From CAZTQN01 sp964615765 (GTDB lineage Bacteria > Planctomycetota > Phycisphaerae > Phycisphaerales > UBA1924): a stretch of 64,000 bases of DNA. The stretch spans positions 178,323 to 242,322 of the forward strand of contig CAZTQN010000002.1 in NCBI GenBank assembly GCA_964615765.1. Reading direction: 5' to 3'. Within the stretch, counting starts at the first letter, position 1. The number at the start of each line of letters is the position of its first letter. The notes below the pieces were generated by a model. That model saw only the letters and a list, made by a program, of their open reading frames with translations, was not told where the DNA came from and searched no databases. A program made the translations under genes and the position numbers. This document shows positions 33,800 through 42,105 of the stretch, one piece after another.

Positions 33800-34183
33800 T
33801 CAGCGGCCGAGCATCCCGGCGATCCCTTCCATCCCGGGCATATTGGGCAGCCCGAGCGCCTCGGCTTCCTTGGAGATCTCGCGCTGGGCCATGCTCTTGG
33901 CGATGTCCATCGCGTTGTTGACGGCTTCGACGACGAGCTGCTGCACCTGCTCGCGGTCGGCCTCGCGCCCGCTGGCGAGCGCGGCGCACACGGGCGGGTC
34001 GAGCGTGATGCTGATCACGCGCATGTCGCCGCTGACGGTCGCACGCACCGCCCCGCCGCCCGAGCCCCCGCCCGCGCGCAGTTCGGACAGCCGCGTGCGG
34101 ATCCGCTCGCCGGCGGCCTTGAGCGCGTCCTTGTTCTTCATCAGCCCGGCCAGAGCGCCGGCCGCCTTCAACGAATCAAACAT
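33800..34183 (-). CDS. YbaB/EbfC family nucleoid-associated protein
   Basis: Small DNA-binding protein of 127 residues that would bind the nucleoid as a dimer. The ATG at 34183 (MFDSLKAAGALAGLMKNKD) follows a GGAGAT ribosome site; the earlier ATG at 34237 lies before this site and is rejected. Family features are the helical N-terminus, a VRATVSGDMRVISITLDP strand pair and VVEAVNNAMDIAKSMAQREISK near the end, closing with a Met/Gly-rich tail. It lies 54 bases after the dnaX tau stop, the classical dnaX-ybaB arrangement, which supports both calls. Confidence 0.88.
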   Translation of the reverse strand: MFDSLKAAGALAGLMKNKDALKAAGERIRTRLSELRAGGGSGGGAVRATVSGDMRVISITLDPPVCAALASGREADREQVQQLVVEAVNNAMDIAKSMAQREISKEAEALGLPNMPGMEGIAGMLGR

Positions 34184-34237
34184 GGCAATCTCCGTGCCGA
34201 CCAGCGGCGTGCATGCTCGCCGCCCGCGCACTCGCAA

Positions 34238-34864
34238 TCAAGTCCGTCTCGGTTGAACATCGACCACGCGGGCCTCGAACGCCTCCATCGCCGCCCGCAC
34301 CAGTTCATGATCCACCGCGAGCGCCGGGTTGAACGCACGCGCGACCGCGACCGGCGCCGGTGCCGCCGCGCGGGCCGCCGGCTCACCCGCATGCTCCGCC
34401 GGCGCGTCCGCGTTCTGGGCCGCCTCGCCCGGGCCGGCGGGCCCAGCGTCCGCGGGCTCGAGGGCTTCGATGACGACGCTGACCGTTCGTCCGAGCGCCG
34501 CCGCCAGCGCGTGCCCGATCGCCGTCTGCCCGCGACCGGCCGCCGCCGCGAACCGCGCGGGGGACGCGATGACAGCGCTGTCGCCCTCAACGCGCACCAG
34601 GCGGGAACTGATGAGCGCGGTTCGCAGCAGGGCGTTCGACCCGCTCGCCTGCCGCGCCACTTTCCCCCATAGCGCCGTCAGGTCGGACGTATCCACCGGC
34701 GCATCGGGCTTCACCTCGACCGCTGCGGGCGGCGTCGGCGCGGGCGCGGCGGCGACCGGCACCGGCGCGGGCGCCGGCAGCGCCTTCACCGGCGCGGGCG
34801 GAGATTCGGGCGGTGCCAGCGACCGGGCCGGACGCCCGGCCACGGGCTCCACCGCCCCGATCAT
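34238..34864 (-). CDS. dnaX: DnaX tau-specific C-terminal part, in the -1 frame
   Basis: This frame continues the DnaX protein after a -1 shift at the A run. It has 208 codons: a Pro/Ala/Val-rich linker (residues about 10-60), then LTALWGKVARQASGSNALLR and VRVEGDSAVIASPARFAAAA, which match the C-terminal DnaX domain that is normally fused to the gamma part, then a second linker and a short helical end. In tau this region binds the polymerase core and the helicase. It begins with ATG at 34864 overlapping the TGA of the gamma frame (ATGA), so it might also be made by re-initiation as a separate chain. A simple indel error in the A run would likewise produce this layout. Confidence 0.75.
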   Translation of the reverse strand: MIGAVEPVAGRPARSLAPPESPPAPVKALPAPAPVPVAAAPAPTPPAAVEVKPDAPVDTSDLTALWGKVARQASGSNALLRTALISSRLVRVEGDSAVIASPARFAAAAGRGQTAIGHALAAALGRTVSVVIEALEPADAGPAGPGEAAQNADAPAEHAGEPAARAAAPAPVAVARAFNPALAVDHELVRAAMEAFEARVVDVQPRRT

Positions 34865-34872
34865 TTTTTTGC
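34826..34872 (-). promoter_or_regulatory. Programmed -1 frameshift signal of dnaX
   Basis: On the minus strand the gamma frame reads GCA AAA AAA TGA, so the perfect slippery heptamer A_AAA_AAA (34864-34870) stands right before the stop. Slipping back one base gives ATG ATC GGG and so on, which enters the tau frame. Downstream, GGCCGG and CCGGCC around a four-base loop (34826-34841) form a strong hairpin 22 bases away, and a weaker CGGG/CCCG stem lies closer. Escherichia coli dnaX uses a similar A_AAA_AAG heptamer plus hairpin to make gamma; here, as drawn, frameshifting would make tau. Confidence 0.75.
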
Positions 34873-36060
34873 CGGAGCGCCCACGCCGGCGTGCGCGCCC
34901 ACGGGCACGACGCGCGTCGTGCTCCCACTCCCACCCCCCCCACTGCCACCGCTCGCCACGACCGCCGCCACGTCCATCACGCGGTCCGTGAGCGCCAGCC
35001 GCACGACCGCGGCGTCCGCGATCGCGCGCGGGTTCGACGCCGTGCGACAGTTCCGGGCCGCCGCGTCGCACACCGCGATCATGTGCGACAGCGCCGCCGG
35101 GTCCATCGACTGGGCCACGGCCCACGCCCGCTCCCGGCTGGGCCCGCTCAGTTCCACCAGCCCCGTGTCCTTCCCGCACGCCGCCAGCACCATCAGATCG
35201 CGGAACCGGTCCGCGAGAATCCCCAGGCACTGCTCGGGCGAGACGGCGGCGTCGCCCAGCGTGTCGACGCCCTTGAGCGCCCCGGCGAGGTCGCCCGTCA
35301 AGACCGCCTGCACCAGCGCGTCGATGCGGTCGCGCTCCGGCACGCCCAGCAGCGACTGCAGGAGCTTCGACGTCAGTTCCTTCTCGCCCGAGGCCATCAG
35401 CCGGTCCAGCAGGCTCAGCGCGTCGCGCATCGAGCCGTTGCCCAGCCGCGCGATCTGGAACACCAGTTCCGGCTCCGCCGTCGCGCCCTCGCGCTCGATG
35501 ACGGCCTTGAGGTGGTCCGCGATCTTGTTGGTCGGGATGTTGCGGAAGTCGTACCGCTGGCAGCGCGACTGGATCGTTGCCGGGACCTTGTGCGTCTCGG
35601 TGGTGCACAGGATGAAGACCACGTGCTCCGGCGGCTCCTCCATGGTCTTCAGCAGCGCGTTGAACGCCGCCGTGCTGAGCATGTGTACTTCGTCGATGAT
35701 GTAGATCTTCTTGCGGCCGCGCATCGGGCGGTACACGCTGCCCGCGATCAGCTCGCGCGCGTTGTCGACGGAGTTGTTGCTGGCGGCGTCGATCTCGATG
35801 ACGTCGGTGTCGCGCCCGGCCATGATGGCGTCGGCGACCTCGGTGAGTTCCTTGCCCTGGTCGTCGCGCGCGTTGATGGCCTTGGCGAGCAGGCGGGCCG
35901 TCGACGTCTTGCCCACGCCGCGTGTGCCGCAGAAGAGATACGCGTGCGCGATGCGCCCCGTCTCGACGGCCCGGGTGAGCGTCGTGACGATGGCTTCCTG
36001 CCCGATCAGTTCGTTGAACGAGCGCGAGCGGTACCGCCGGGCCAGCACGGTGTAGGACAT
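34861..36060 (-). CDS. dnaX: DNA polymerase III gamma subunit (DnaX, zero frame)
   Basis: AAA+ clamp-loader ATPase, 399 residues in the zero frame. The ATG at 36060 (MSYTVLARRYRSRSFNELIG) is the standard family start. Walker A is GTRGVGKTS near residue 45, Walker B is IIDEVHML, followed by FNALLKTMEEPPEHVVFIL, the sensor region TTETHKVPATIQSRC and the arginine-finger region LGNGSMRDALSLLD. The usual zinc-binding loop with four cysteines after the Walker A helix is missing: AKAINARDDQGKELTEVADA runs straight into VIEIDAASNNSV. The frame ends APAKK-stop at the slippery site. It heads the dnaX-ybaB-nudix group and lies 69 bases below the HD-GYP gene. Confidence 0.92.
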   Translation of the reverse strand: MSYTVLARRYRSRSFNELIGQEAIVTTLTRAVETGRIAHAYLFCGTRGVGKTSTARLLAKAINARDDQGKELTEVADAIMAGRDTDVIEIDAASNNSVDNARELIAGSVYRPMRGRKKIYIIDEVHMLSTAAFNALLKTMEEPPEHVVFILCTTETHKVPATIQSRCQRYDFRNIPTNKIADHLKAVIEREGATAEPELVFQIARLGNGSMRDALSLLDRLMASGEKELTSKLLQSLLGVPERDRIDALVQAVLTGDLAGALKGVDTLGDAAVSPEQCLGILADRFRDLMVLAACGKDTGLVELSGPSRERAWAVAQSMDPAALSHMIAVCDAAARNCRTASNPRAIADAAVVRLALTDRVMDVAAVVASGGSGGGGSGSTTRVVPVGAHAGVGAPAKK

Positions 36061-36129
36061 GGCGGGAGTGTACGACCCCCCCACCCCGCCGCGCCCCCCC
36101 CGGCCCGGCCCCGCCAGGGCCCAAATCCG

Positions 36130-37626
36130 CTACGCCGCGGCCCGCACCGGCTCCGCCGCCGCCCCGCCGACAACCCCCGCCGGGCCACCGCCCTCCCCAA
36201 GCCCGGCCTCCCCGAGCCGGTCCTCCACGGGCCAGAACCGGGCGTGGGCCAGCGCGAACGCGTCCAACGCGGCGTCGAACGCCTCCACCACCGCCGGGTC
36301 AAAGTGCTTGCCCCGCCCTTCGCGGATGATCCCCGCCGCCTCGTCGTGCGGCATGGCGGGCTTGTACACCCGCGGGGAGGTGAGCGCGTCGTACACGTCC
36401 GCCAGGGCGACGATCCGCGCCGCCAGCGGGGTCGCATCGCCAACGAGCCCGTCGGGGTACCCGCGCCCGTCCCACCGCTCGTGGTGCGAGCGCGCGATGT
36501 CGATGCTCATCGACAGCAGCGCGTCGTCCCGCCCGTGCTCGCCCATGCTCACGCGCACCGCCGCGAGCGTGTCGGCCCCGATCAGCGGGTGCCGCTCGAT
36601 CACGGCCCGCTCCTCCGGCGTCAGTTTGCCGGGCTTGAGCAGCACGCTGTCCGGCACGCCGACTTTCCCGATGTCGTGCAGCGACGACGCCAGCATCAGC
36701 TCCCGCACCCAAGCGTCGTCGATCTCCGGAAATCGATCCCGCAGGCGCTCGGCGAGGATCGCCGAGTACGTCGCGATGCGTTCCAGGTGGTCGCCGGTGT
36801 CGCGGTCGCGGCTCTCGGCGAGGCGCGCGAGCCCGACGATGATCGAGTGCCGCGCCGCCAGGCTCTCGCCGACGCGCCGCTCGACCTCGCGCTCCAGCCC
36901 CGCGTTGATACCTTCGAGCGCGACATTGTGACGGCGGATGAGCACGAACGCCGCCACGCCCGTCAACACCAGCGCCAGCGCCCCGAGCCCCGCCGAGCGC
37001 AGCATGCTCGCCGACGCGACCGCCTCGCCGAACGCCAGAAGGCCGGACTCGGGCTGCTGCACCAGCAGCCGCGCCTTCATCGACGGGATGTACTTCGCCG
37101 CCAGATAGTGCGTCCCGCGATCGAGGAACACGGTGCGACCGGCGATGGTGCGGTCGCGGTCCGCCTCTGCCAAGGCCGTCTTCGAGCCGTCGCCGCCCTC
37201 GACGGGCAGGTCGCGTAGATCGATCCCGCACAGGAGCGGCTCTTCGCGCAGTTTGGGGTGGCAGATGATCTTGTCGTTCTCATCGAGCAGGCACACGAAC
37301 CCGCCCGCGGGCAGGCGCAGCTCCTCGATCATCTTCTGGGCCCGCTCGCGCCCGACCGTGCCGCACTGGGCGATGCCGAACTCCATCTCGTCCATCGTCC
37401 GCGCCAAACTCTCGGCGGTGCGGATGTTCTGCTCAAGGATGCGGTCTTCCAAGCGCAGGGCCACGCGGTGCCGGATGTCGTTGAACACCACCAGCAGCCC
37501 GACGGAGAGGATGACCGCCTGCAGCCCGACGGTGACGGCGAGCAGCCCCCGGCGCGTGTGCACCGGCAGGACCGTACGAAACACCCTGGCGAACGTCGGC
37601 ATGCCGCCCAGCATCGCCGTGAACAT
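36130..37626 (-). CDS. Membrane HD-GYP domain protein (probable cyclic-di-GMP phosphodiesterase)
   Basis: 498-residue sensor-type protein. A transmembrane helix (LLAVTVGLQAVILSVGLLVVF) and a second helix near 215-240 (LGALALVLTGVAAFVLI) bracket a periplasmic Cache-like sensing domain with GFVCLLDENDKIICHP. The catalytic part, about residues 265-450, is an HD-GYP domain: TGDHLERIATYSAILA, the metal pair in SSLHDIGKVGVPD, then KPGKLTPEERAVIERHP, SHHERWDGRGYPDGL (the GYP motif) and ALADVYDAL. This set marks hydrolysis of cyclic-di-GMP to pGpG or GMP. It would link an external signal to surface or motility behaviour. The tail is Gly/Ala-rich. No partner cyclase is seen in the window. Confidence 0.9.
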   Translation of the reverse strand: MFTAMLGGMPTFARVFRTVLPVHTRRGLLAVTVGLQAVILSVGLLVVFNDIRHRVALRLEDRILEQNIRTAESLARTMDEMEFGIAQCGTVGRERAQKMIEELRLPAGGFVCLLDENDKIICHPKLREEPLLCGIDLRDLPVEGGDGSKTALAEADRDRTIAGRTVFLDRGTHYLAAKYIPSMKARLLVQQPESGLLAFGEAVASASMLRSAGLGALALVLTGVAAFVLIRRHNVALEGINAGLEREVERRVGESLAARHSIIVGLARLAESRDRDTGDHLERIATYSAILAERLRDRFPEIDDAWVRELMLASSLHDIGKVGVPDSVLLKPGKLTPEERAVIERHPLIGADTLAAVRVSMGEHGRDDALLSMSIDIARSHHERWDGRGYPDGLVGDATPLAARIVALADVYDALTSPRVYKPAMPHDEAAGIIREGRGKHFDPAVVEAFDAALDAFALAHARFWPVEDRLGEAGLGEGGGPAGVVGGAAAEPVRAAA

Positions 37627-37743
37627 CGGCCCGCCGGGCGCTGCGGATGTGCCCGCGCGCAGGATCGCGCCGCGCGCGTCTCATAGCCATCGCGAAGCGT
37701 CCCACACGGAGGTGATCGTCACGCCCGGAAAGGCGCGAAACCG

Positions 37744-39267
37744 TTACATCAGCCCGTCCCGCGTCGCCAGCCGACGCGCGACGCGCACGCCGGAGTTCAG
37801 CCCGCCTTCCATGTAGCCCACGAACTTGTAGCACGCGTGCTCGCCCGCGAAGTGCAGGCGCGGCTCGCCGCCCGAGTCCATCGTGCCGCGGGCCAGGATC
37901 GGGCCCTGCGTCGTCACCTGCCCCGGCGCGGGGAACGAGTACGCCGCCATCACCCACGGATCGCGCGGCCAGTCCATCATGCGCGACTTCACGAAGTTGT
38001 CCTTCCACGCCGGGAAGAACTTGGCCAGCTCCTTCGCATACTCCCCGTCGCGGGCGGCCTTGTCCCACCCGAGGCACCGTGCGGCCGACGGCCCGCCGCT
38101 GAACGCGACCATCACCGCGTCCGCGTCCCCGTCCTGCCCGTCCGTGCCGTCCCAGGTCATGTTCACCGGACCGTTGCCCAGCGCGTCGGGCGAAGTCTTG
38201 TCCGCCGCCCAGAACCGCGACTTCAGGTGGGCCAGGTACTTGATGTTCGACCCCATCTGCGGCTTGAGGGCCGCCGGCAGGCCGGGGTTGAACTCGATCT
38301 TCGACCACACCGACGGCGGCACCGTCACCACGACGTCGTCACACTCCAGCGTGCGCCCGTCGCGGCAGGTCACCACCACGTTCTTGCCGTTCATCGCCAC
38401 GCCCGTCACGGGCAAGCCGAGCACGATCCGCTCCGGCCCGATCTCTCTCGCGAGCGCACGCGACAGCAGGCTGTTGCCGCCCTTGCAGCGGTACACCTCG
38501 GTGTCCGTCCAGTACTTGTCCATCCCGCCGCCCTTGATCGCCGTCAGCATACCGAGCAGGCTCGCCTGCGACGGGTCGACGCCGTTGTCGCCGCACTGGT
38601 TGATCCAGCACGCCTTCTTGACCAGCGGCGAGGCGTCGAGCGCGTCGATGAACGACTGGATGGTCCGCGCGTCGAGAGCCGCGGCGTCCTTCGCCGTCCA
38701 CGGCGCGTCCGCGTCGATCGGCTCCGCCAACGGGTCCATCGTCCGCAGGGCCGTGTCCATGTCCTCCCACAGCTTTTCCGCCGCCTCGTCGCTCAGTCGC
38801 TCCCCGTCGATCACGATCGGGTACCGCAGGCCCTCGGCTTCCTCGATCTCGAGCCACTCCAGCTTGAACCGGTCCGCGTAGGCGACCCACGTCGGGTGGT
38901 TGGACCCGATCAGCTCGGCCCCGCCCTCGACGTTGCGCCCTTCGACGAACGAGTTGTTGAAGTCCCGGTTGAACGAGAGCACCCGCCCGCCGACACGGTC
39001 GCGGGCTTCGATCACCGTCACGTCGTAGCCGGCGCTGCGCAGTTCGAACGCGCACGCCAGGCCCGCGAAGCCGGCCCCGATCACCACCACCCGGCGCCCG
39101 GCCTTCGGCTTGGCCTGCGACAGCCCGAGCCCCATCCCCGGCGCCGCGGACGAGATCATCAGCCCGGCCCCGGCCGCCAGAGTCGCCTTGAGCACCGCAC
39201 GACGCGTCACACCATCCGGACGGGGGCCATACCGACGATTCAGCTCGCGAAACAGCGACCGGGACAT
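37744..39267 (-). CDS. Tat-exported flavin amine oxidase
   Basis: FAD-dependent amine oxidase, 507 residues. A twin-arginine signal (VTRRAVLKATLAAGAGLMIS) points to folded export with bound FAD. The dinucleotide fold is VVVIGAGFAGLACAFELRSAGYDVTVIEARDRVGGRV, seen as GxGxxG plus the GGR site near residues 62-95. The C-terminal FAD segment, RLHFAGEHACYKFVGYMEGGLNSG, is typical of monoamine oxidase and related enzymes. The substrate is probably an amine or amino acid; it cannot be chosen from sequence. The gene lies 117 bases above the HD-GYP gene and is separated from the next upstream gene by 162 bases of seven-base repeats. Confidence 0.9.
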   Translation of the reverse strand: MSRSLFRELNRRYGPRPDGVTRRAVLKATLAAGAGLMISSAAPGMGLGLSQAKPKAGRRVVVIGAGFAGLACAFELRSAGYDVTVIEARDRVGGRVLSFNRDFNNSFVEGRNVEGGAELIGSNHPTWVAYADRFKLEWLEIEEAEGLRYPIVIDGERLSDEAAEKLWEDMDTALRTMDPLAEPIDADAPWTAKDAAALDARTIQSFIDALDASPLVKKACWINQCGDNGVDPSQASLLGMLTAIKGGGMDKYWTDTEVYRCKGGNSLLSRALAREIGPERIVLGLPVTGVAMNGKNVVVTCRDGRTLECDDVVVTVPPSVWSKIEFNPGLPAALKPQMGSNIKYLAHLKSRFWAADKTSPDALGNGPVNMTWDGTDGQDGDADAVMVAFSGGPSAARCLGWDKAARDGEYAKELAKFFPAWKDNFVKSRMMDWPRDPWVMAAYSFPAPGQVTTQGPILARGTMDSGGEPRLHFAGEHACYKFVGYMEGGLNSGVRVARRLATRDGLM

Positions 39268-39300
39268 GGAAGAACCTCTCTCTCGGGGATTGGTTGTGCG

Positions 39301-39424
39301 AGGAAACGGGAAGCGGAAAACGGGGATTCGGGATTCGGGATTCGGGAAGCGGGAGGAGGATGGGCTGAGGGTCCGCCTTCGGACCCTCGCCTCTCGCCCC
39401 TGACCTCTCGCCCCCCCCTTCCTC
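39301..39424 (+). repeat. Seven-base repeat block with a perfect hairpin
   Basis: 39301-39357 reads as heptamers: AGGAAAC, GGGAAGC, a GGAAAAC variant, three GGGATTC-type units and GGGAAGC. 39367-39388 is a perfect nine-base-pair hairpin, GAGGGTCCG and CGGACCCTC with a CCTT loop. 39389-39424 is another heptamer run on the opposite strand (GGGGCGA, GAGGTCA, GGGGCGA, GAGGCGA). Together these fill the spacer between the amine oxidase and the next gene. Units match those at 17289-17358 and 44002-44060. Confidence 0.82.
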
Positions 39425-39429
39425 GCCCA

Positions 39430-40659
39430 TCACTCGTCGTTCGTCGGCCCGATGGCCACCAGCCACAGCTTCATGAAGTTCATGACCTGCTGCTTGGTGA
39501 GCTTGTTGGCGTTGAGCGCGTAGGTCACTTTGCTGGTCGTCGGCAGGTCGCCGCCCGCCGCCATGGTGTCGACGTAGCTCACGCGCCCGGTCAGGCACGG
39601 GATCGAGTTGTCAACGGCGAAGAACGCCTCTTCGCCCGAGAGCTGCTCGAACGCGGCCCCTTCGCTCGACGCGGCCCGGTTCTTCTCTTCGTTGAACCGG
39701 ATGTTGAAGTCGTAGAAGCCCTTGCCGTTGGCGGCCCGGTCCGGGTCCTCGACCCACTTGATCGTGCCGGTCACGATGTCCTCGTAATCCTGCCCGTCGA
39801 GCGCGTACTTGAAGCGGATGTTGTCAGCGAAGTAGTTGCCCGTCTCGTAGTCGTAATCCAGGCGCCCGCTCACGGTCGTCCGCGGGTAGATCTCCGCCGG
39901 GCCCTTGGCCAGCACGATGTTCTCGAACCGCATCGGGTCCGACTTCTTCACGACCAGCTCGACGGTCTTCCCGCCGATGAGCCGCTTGTAGGTGTACGAC
40001 GCCAGGTCGTCCTTCTTTTCGGCCTTCCCGACCAGGCGCCCGCCGAAGTTGTCCTTGAACGCCGGGGCCTTGCCGACGGCGTCCACGTCGATGCGCAGCG
40101 CGCTCTCCTTCGCCGTCCCGCCCGACAAGTCGTACGCGCCGGTCGCCACGTCGATCGGCACCGTCCCAACCCAGCGCCCGACGTTGCGCTTCTGCTTCAG
40201 GTCGCGCGGGTTGAGCACCGCAAGGTCGATCTGGTAGTACAGCTGCGCGTCCTGCTTGCGGCGCTGCAGCGTCTTGGTGAACAGGTTCGGCTGGCGGGTC
40301 ACAAATCCGGCGAACTCCGTCGTCTTGGCGACCTGGAACTGGAAGGTGTACTTGTCCTTCGCCCCGATCGCCGCCGAGCCTTCCTTCAGATCGCCCGACG
40401 TGTCCTTCTTCACGCGCGTGTCGAAGTCGATCGTCATCGTCCCGGCGATGATGTTGTCCTCGGTGATGGTCTCCGGGGCGGCCGCCGCCGGCACGCCCGC
40501 GGTCACCACCGCCGCCAGCCCCACGCCCGCCGCCAACCGGGCGAGACGGCTCACACCGTGACCAACCTGACCAACCCGGCCAACCCGCCCGCGGTTGCCC
40601 GCAAGCACGCCCGACCCCGAACCCAACGACCAGCGACCAGACACCAGCGCAGCAAGCAT
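39430..40659 (-). CDS. Secreted protein of unknown function
   Basis: 409-residue exported protein. The ATG at 40659 has AGGAGG eight bases upstream and is preferred to the ATG at 40680. A long signal region ends with LARLAAGVGLAAVVTAGVPAAAAP. The mature protein is beta-rich with Lys, Asp and Tyr-rich strands (YTFQFQVAKTTEFAGFV, GRLDYDYETGNYFADNIRFKY) and ends in a helix, LTKQQVMNFMKLWLVAI. No family is recognised. Residues 3-20 are coded by a seven-base repeat array, so the N-terminus is an accident of that repeat. It is divergent from the nuclease gene. Confidence 0.75.
   Translation of the reverse strand: MLAALVSGRWSLGSGSGVLAGNRGRVGRVGQVGHGVSRLARLAAGVGLAAVVTAGVPAAAAPETITEDNIIAGTMTIDFDTRVKKDTSGDLKEGSAAIGAKDKYTFQFQVAKTTEFAGFVTRQPNLFTKTLQRRKQDAQLYYQIDLAVLNPRDLKQKRNVGRWVGTVPIDVATGAYDLSGGTAKESALRIDVDAVGKAPAFKDNFGGRLVGKAEKKDDLASYTYKRLIGGKTVELVVKKSDPMRFENIVLAKGPAEIYPRTTVSGRLDYDYETGNYFADNIRFKYALDGQDYEDIVTGTIKWVEDPDRAANGKGFYDFNIRFNEEKNRAASSEGAAFEQLSGEEAFFAVDNSIPCLTGRVSYVDTMAAGGDLPTTSKVTYALNANKLTKQQVMNFMKLWLVAIGPTNDE
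40604..40648 (-). repeat. Seven-base repeats inside a signal-peptide coding region
   Basis: On the minus strand 40648-40604 reads as GGTGTCT, GGTCGCT, GGTCGTT, GGGTTCG and GGGTCGG heptamers. It codes residues 4-18 of the secreted protein that starts at 40659. A nine-base repeat (GGGTTGGTC type) follows and codes VGRVGQVGH. This is the only seven-base array in the window that lies inside a gene. Confidence 0.6.
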
Positions 40660-40860
40660 CGGCGAACCTCCTGAAACCACCCGGATCCCGGCCGGGGGCC
40701 GGGTCAGTGATTCGGAGGCAGTCTACCAGAGTTTCGGGCTACCTGCCCGAAGGGTCGGCACCGAAACCCCTGGCGGCTCGGTATACTCCCTGCACACAAC
40801 CCGATGTTAACGCACGTGCCGCGCGGACCGACATCAACGCGGTTGTTGGGAGAAGTGACC

Positions 40861-42072
40861 GTGGAGTCCGTAACGCTGGATCTCGAAGCCCTGGAACGGT
40901 TTGTGATTGAGAACGACGAGCTTCTGGAACTTGAGTCTCGAATCGGCCGGTTCAATGTCTTCGATGCGCTCGGCATCGCTCGAATGGAAATCCGGCACAG
41001 TAATTTTCTTTCATGGATTTGCGATCCCGTAGAGAGCCACGGTCAGGGGGATGTCTTTTTCAAGGCCCTGGTCATGGACCTTCTCCGCCAAGCCCCCATC
41101 GGGCATCGCCCGCTGAATCCCATCTACGTTGACTCTGCAGAGTTTGGATCAATCGACGTCCGCCGAGAGTGGCGGCACATCGATCTGCTTCTCTTCAGCG
41201 AAAATCCTCCTCTAATTATTGCCATCGAGAACAAGATGCATAGCAACGAGCGCGTCGACAAGCTCGATCGTTACGTGCATGAGGTTCGAGCAACGTTCCC
41301 AGCGACACCGTCGATGTTCGTGTTTCTCAATCCCGAAGGCGACGACGCACCTTCTGACCTTTGGACATCGTACTCATACGAACGGCTGCATCACGTCATT
41401 CGACGGACACGGAACGCCCATCGAGATGCCATTGGCGCGGACGTACTTGTTTTTCTCGACCACTACCTGAATCTGTTGGAGACCCGCTTTATGGAAGATG
41501 CCGAACTGGACAGGCTCTGCAAGGCGATCTATTCGAAACATCGCCGGGCGATCGACCTGATCAACGATCGCATCGGCACACCGTCGAGCGGCGTCAGCAG
41601 CCTCCTCGAGCAGTATCTGCGGGAACGCGAGGAGCGGTGGATCATCCGCAAGACCATCAGCAATATGGTGTCCTTCGTTCCGCGGGCTTGGGTCGGAAAA
41701 CTCAGCGATGAGTCGGGACGGCCTCACCGGTCTGCGCCATGCGATTTCTTCATCGAGACATACACAAGCGACAAGAAAATCGCCGTACGGCTGATCGCGG
41801 GTCAAGCGGACGACATTGACCTGCGTCGCCAAGCGGTTCAGAGCGTTCTGGAAGTTCGCGACGAACTTGGCCTGACATTCCCACGCAAGTCTGTCTCCAA
41901 CGAATGGACGCGGTTGTACTCGAGGGATGTCATGTCTTACGACCCCGACGACCCGCCGACGCTCGAAGCGGTCGCCGCAAAGTTCCAGTCAAGGCTGGAC
42001 GAGCTTTCAAGTGCCATTGCGCGCATTCCTGACATCGTCGCAGCGGCCGCATCCAAGCACCGGCGCACTTAA
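40861..42072 (+). CDS. PD-(D/E)XK nuclease superfamily protein
   Basis: 404-residue protein with a central PD-(D/E)XK nuclease core of the PDDEXK_4 type: RHIDLLLFSENPPLIIAIENK carries Asp108, then Glu123 and Lys125 as the ExK pair, followed by NERVDKLDRYVHEV. The N-terminal RMEIRHSNFLSWICDP is also typical of this group. The start is taken as GTG at 40861, with GGGAGA at a good distance; an ATG at 40804 has no ribosome site. A TATACT box at 40782-40787 could be the -10 element. Base composition is visibly lower in GC than all neighbours, pointing to recent acquisition. Such solitary nucleases are often linked to phage defence, but no partner gene is present here. Confidence 0.75.
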   Translation: MESVTLDLEALERFVIENDELLELESRIGRFNVFDALGIARMEIRHSNFLSWICDPVESHGQGDVFFKALVMDLLRQAPIGHRPLNPIYVDSAEFGSIDVRREWRHIDLLLFSENPPLIIAIENKMHSNERVDKLDRYVHEVRATFPATPSMFVFLNPEGDDAPSDLWTSYSYERLHHVIRRTRNAHRDAIGADVLVFLDHYLNLLETRFMEDAELDRLCKAIYSKHRRAIDLINDRIGTPSSGVSSLLEQYLREREERWIIRKTISNMVSFVPRAWVGKLSDESGRPHRSAPCDFFIETYTSDKKIAVRLIAGQADDIDLRRQAVQSVLEVRDELGLTFPRKSVSNEWTRLYSRDVMSYDPDDPPTLEAVAAKFQSRLDELSSAIARIPDIVAAAASKHRRT

Positions 42073-42105
42073 TCGCTTCGTGGGGAAGGACGTGCAAAGC
42101 CCGAA

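Noticed and set aside
39367..39388. Perfect hairpin as an intrinsic terminator
   Set aside because: No T run follows on either strand; kept only as part of the repeat block.
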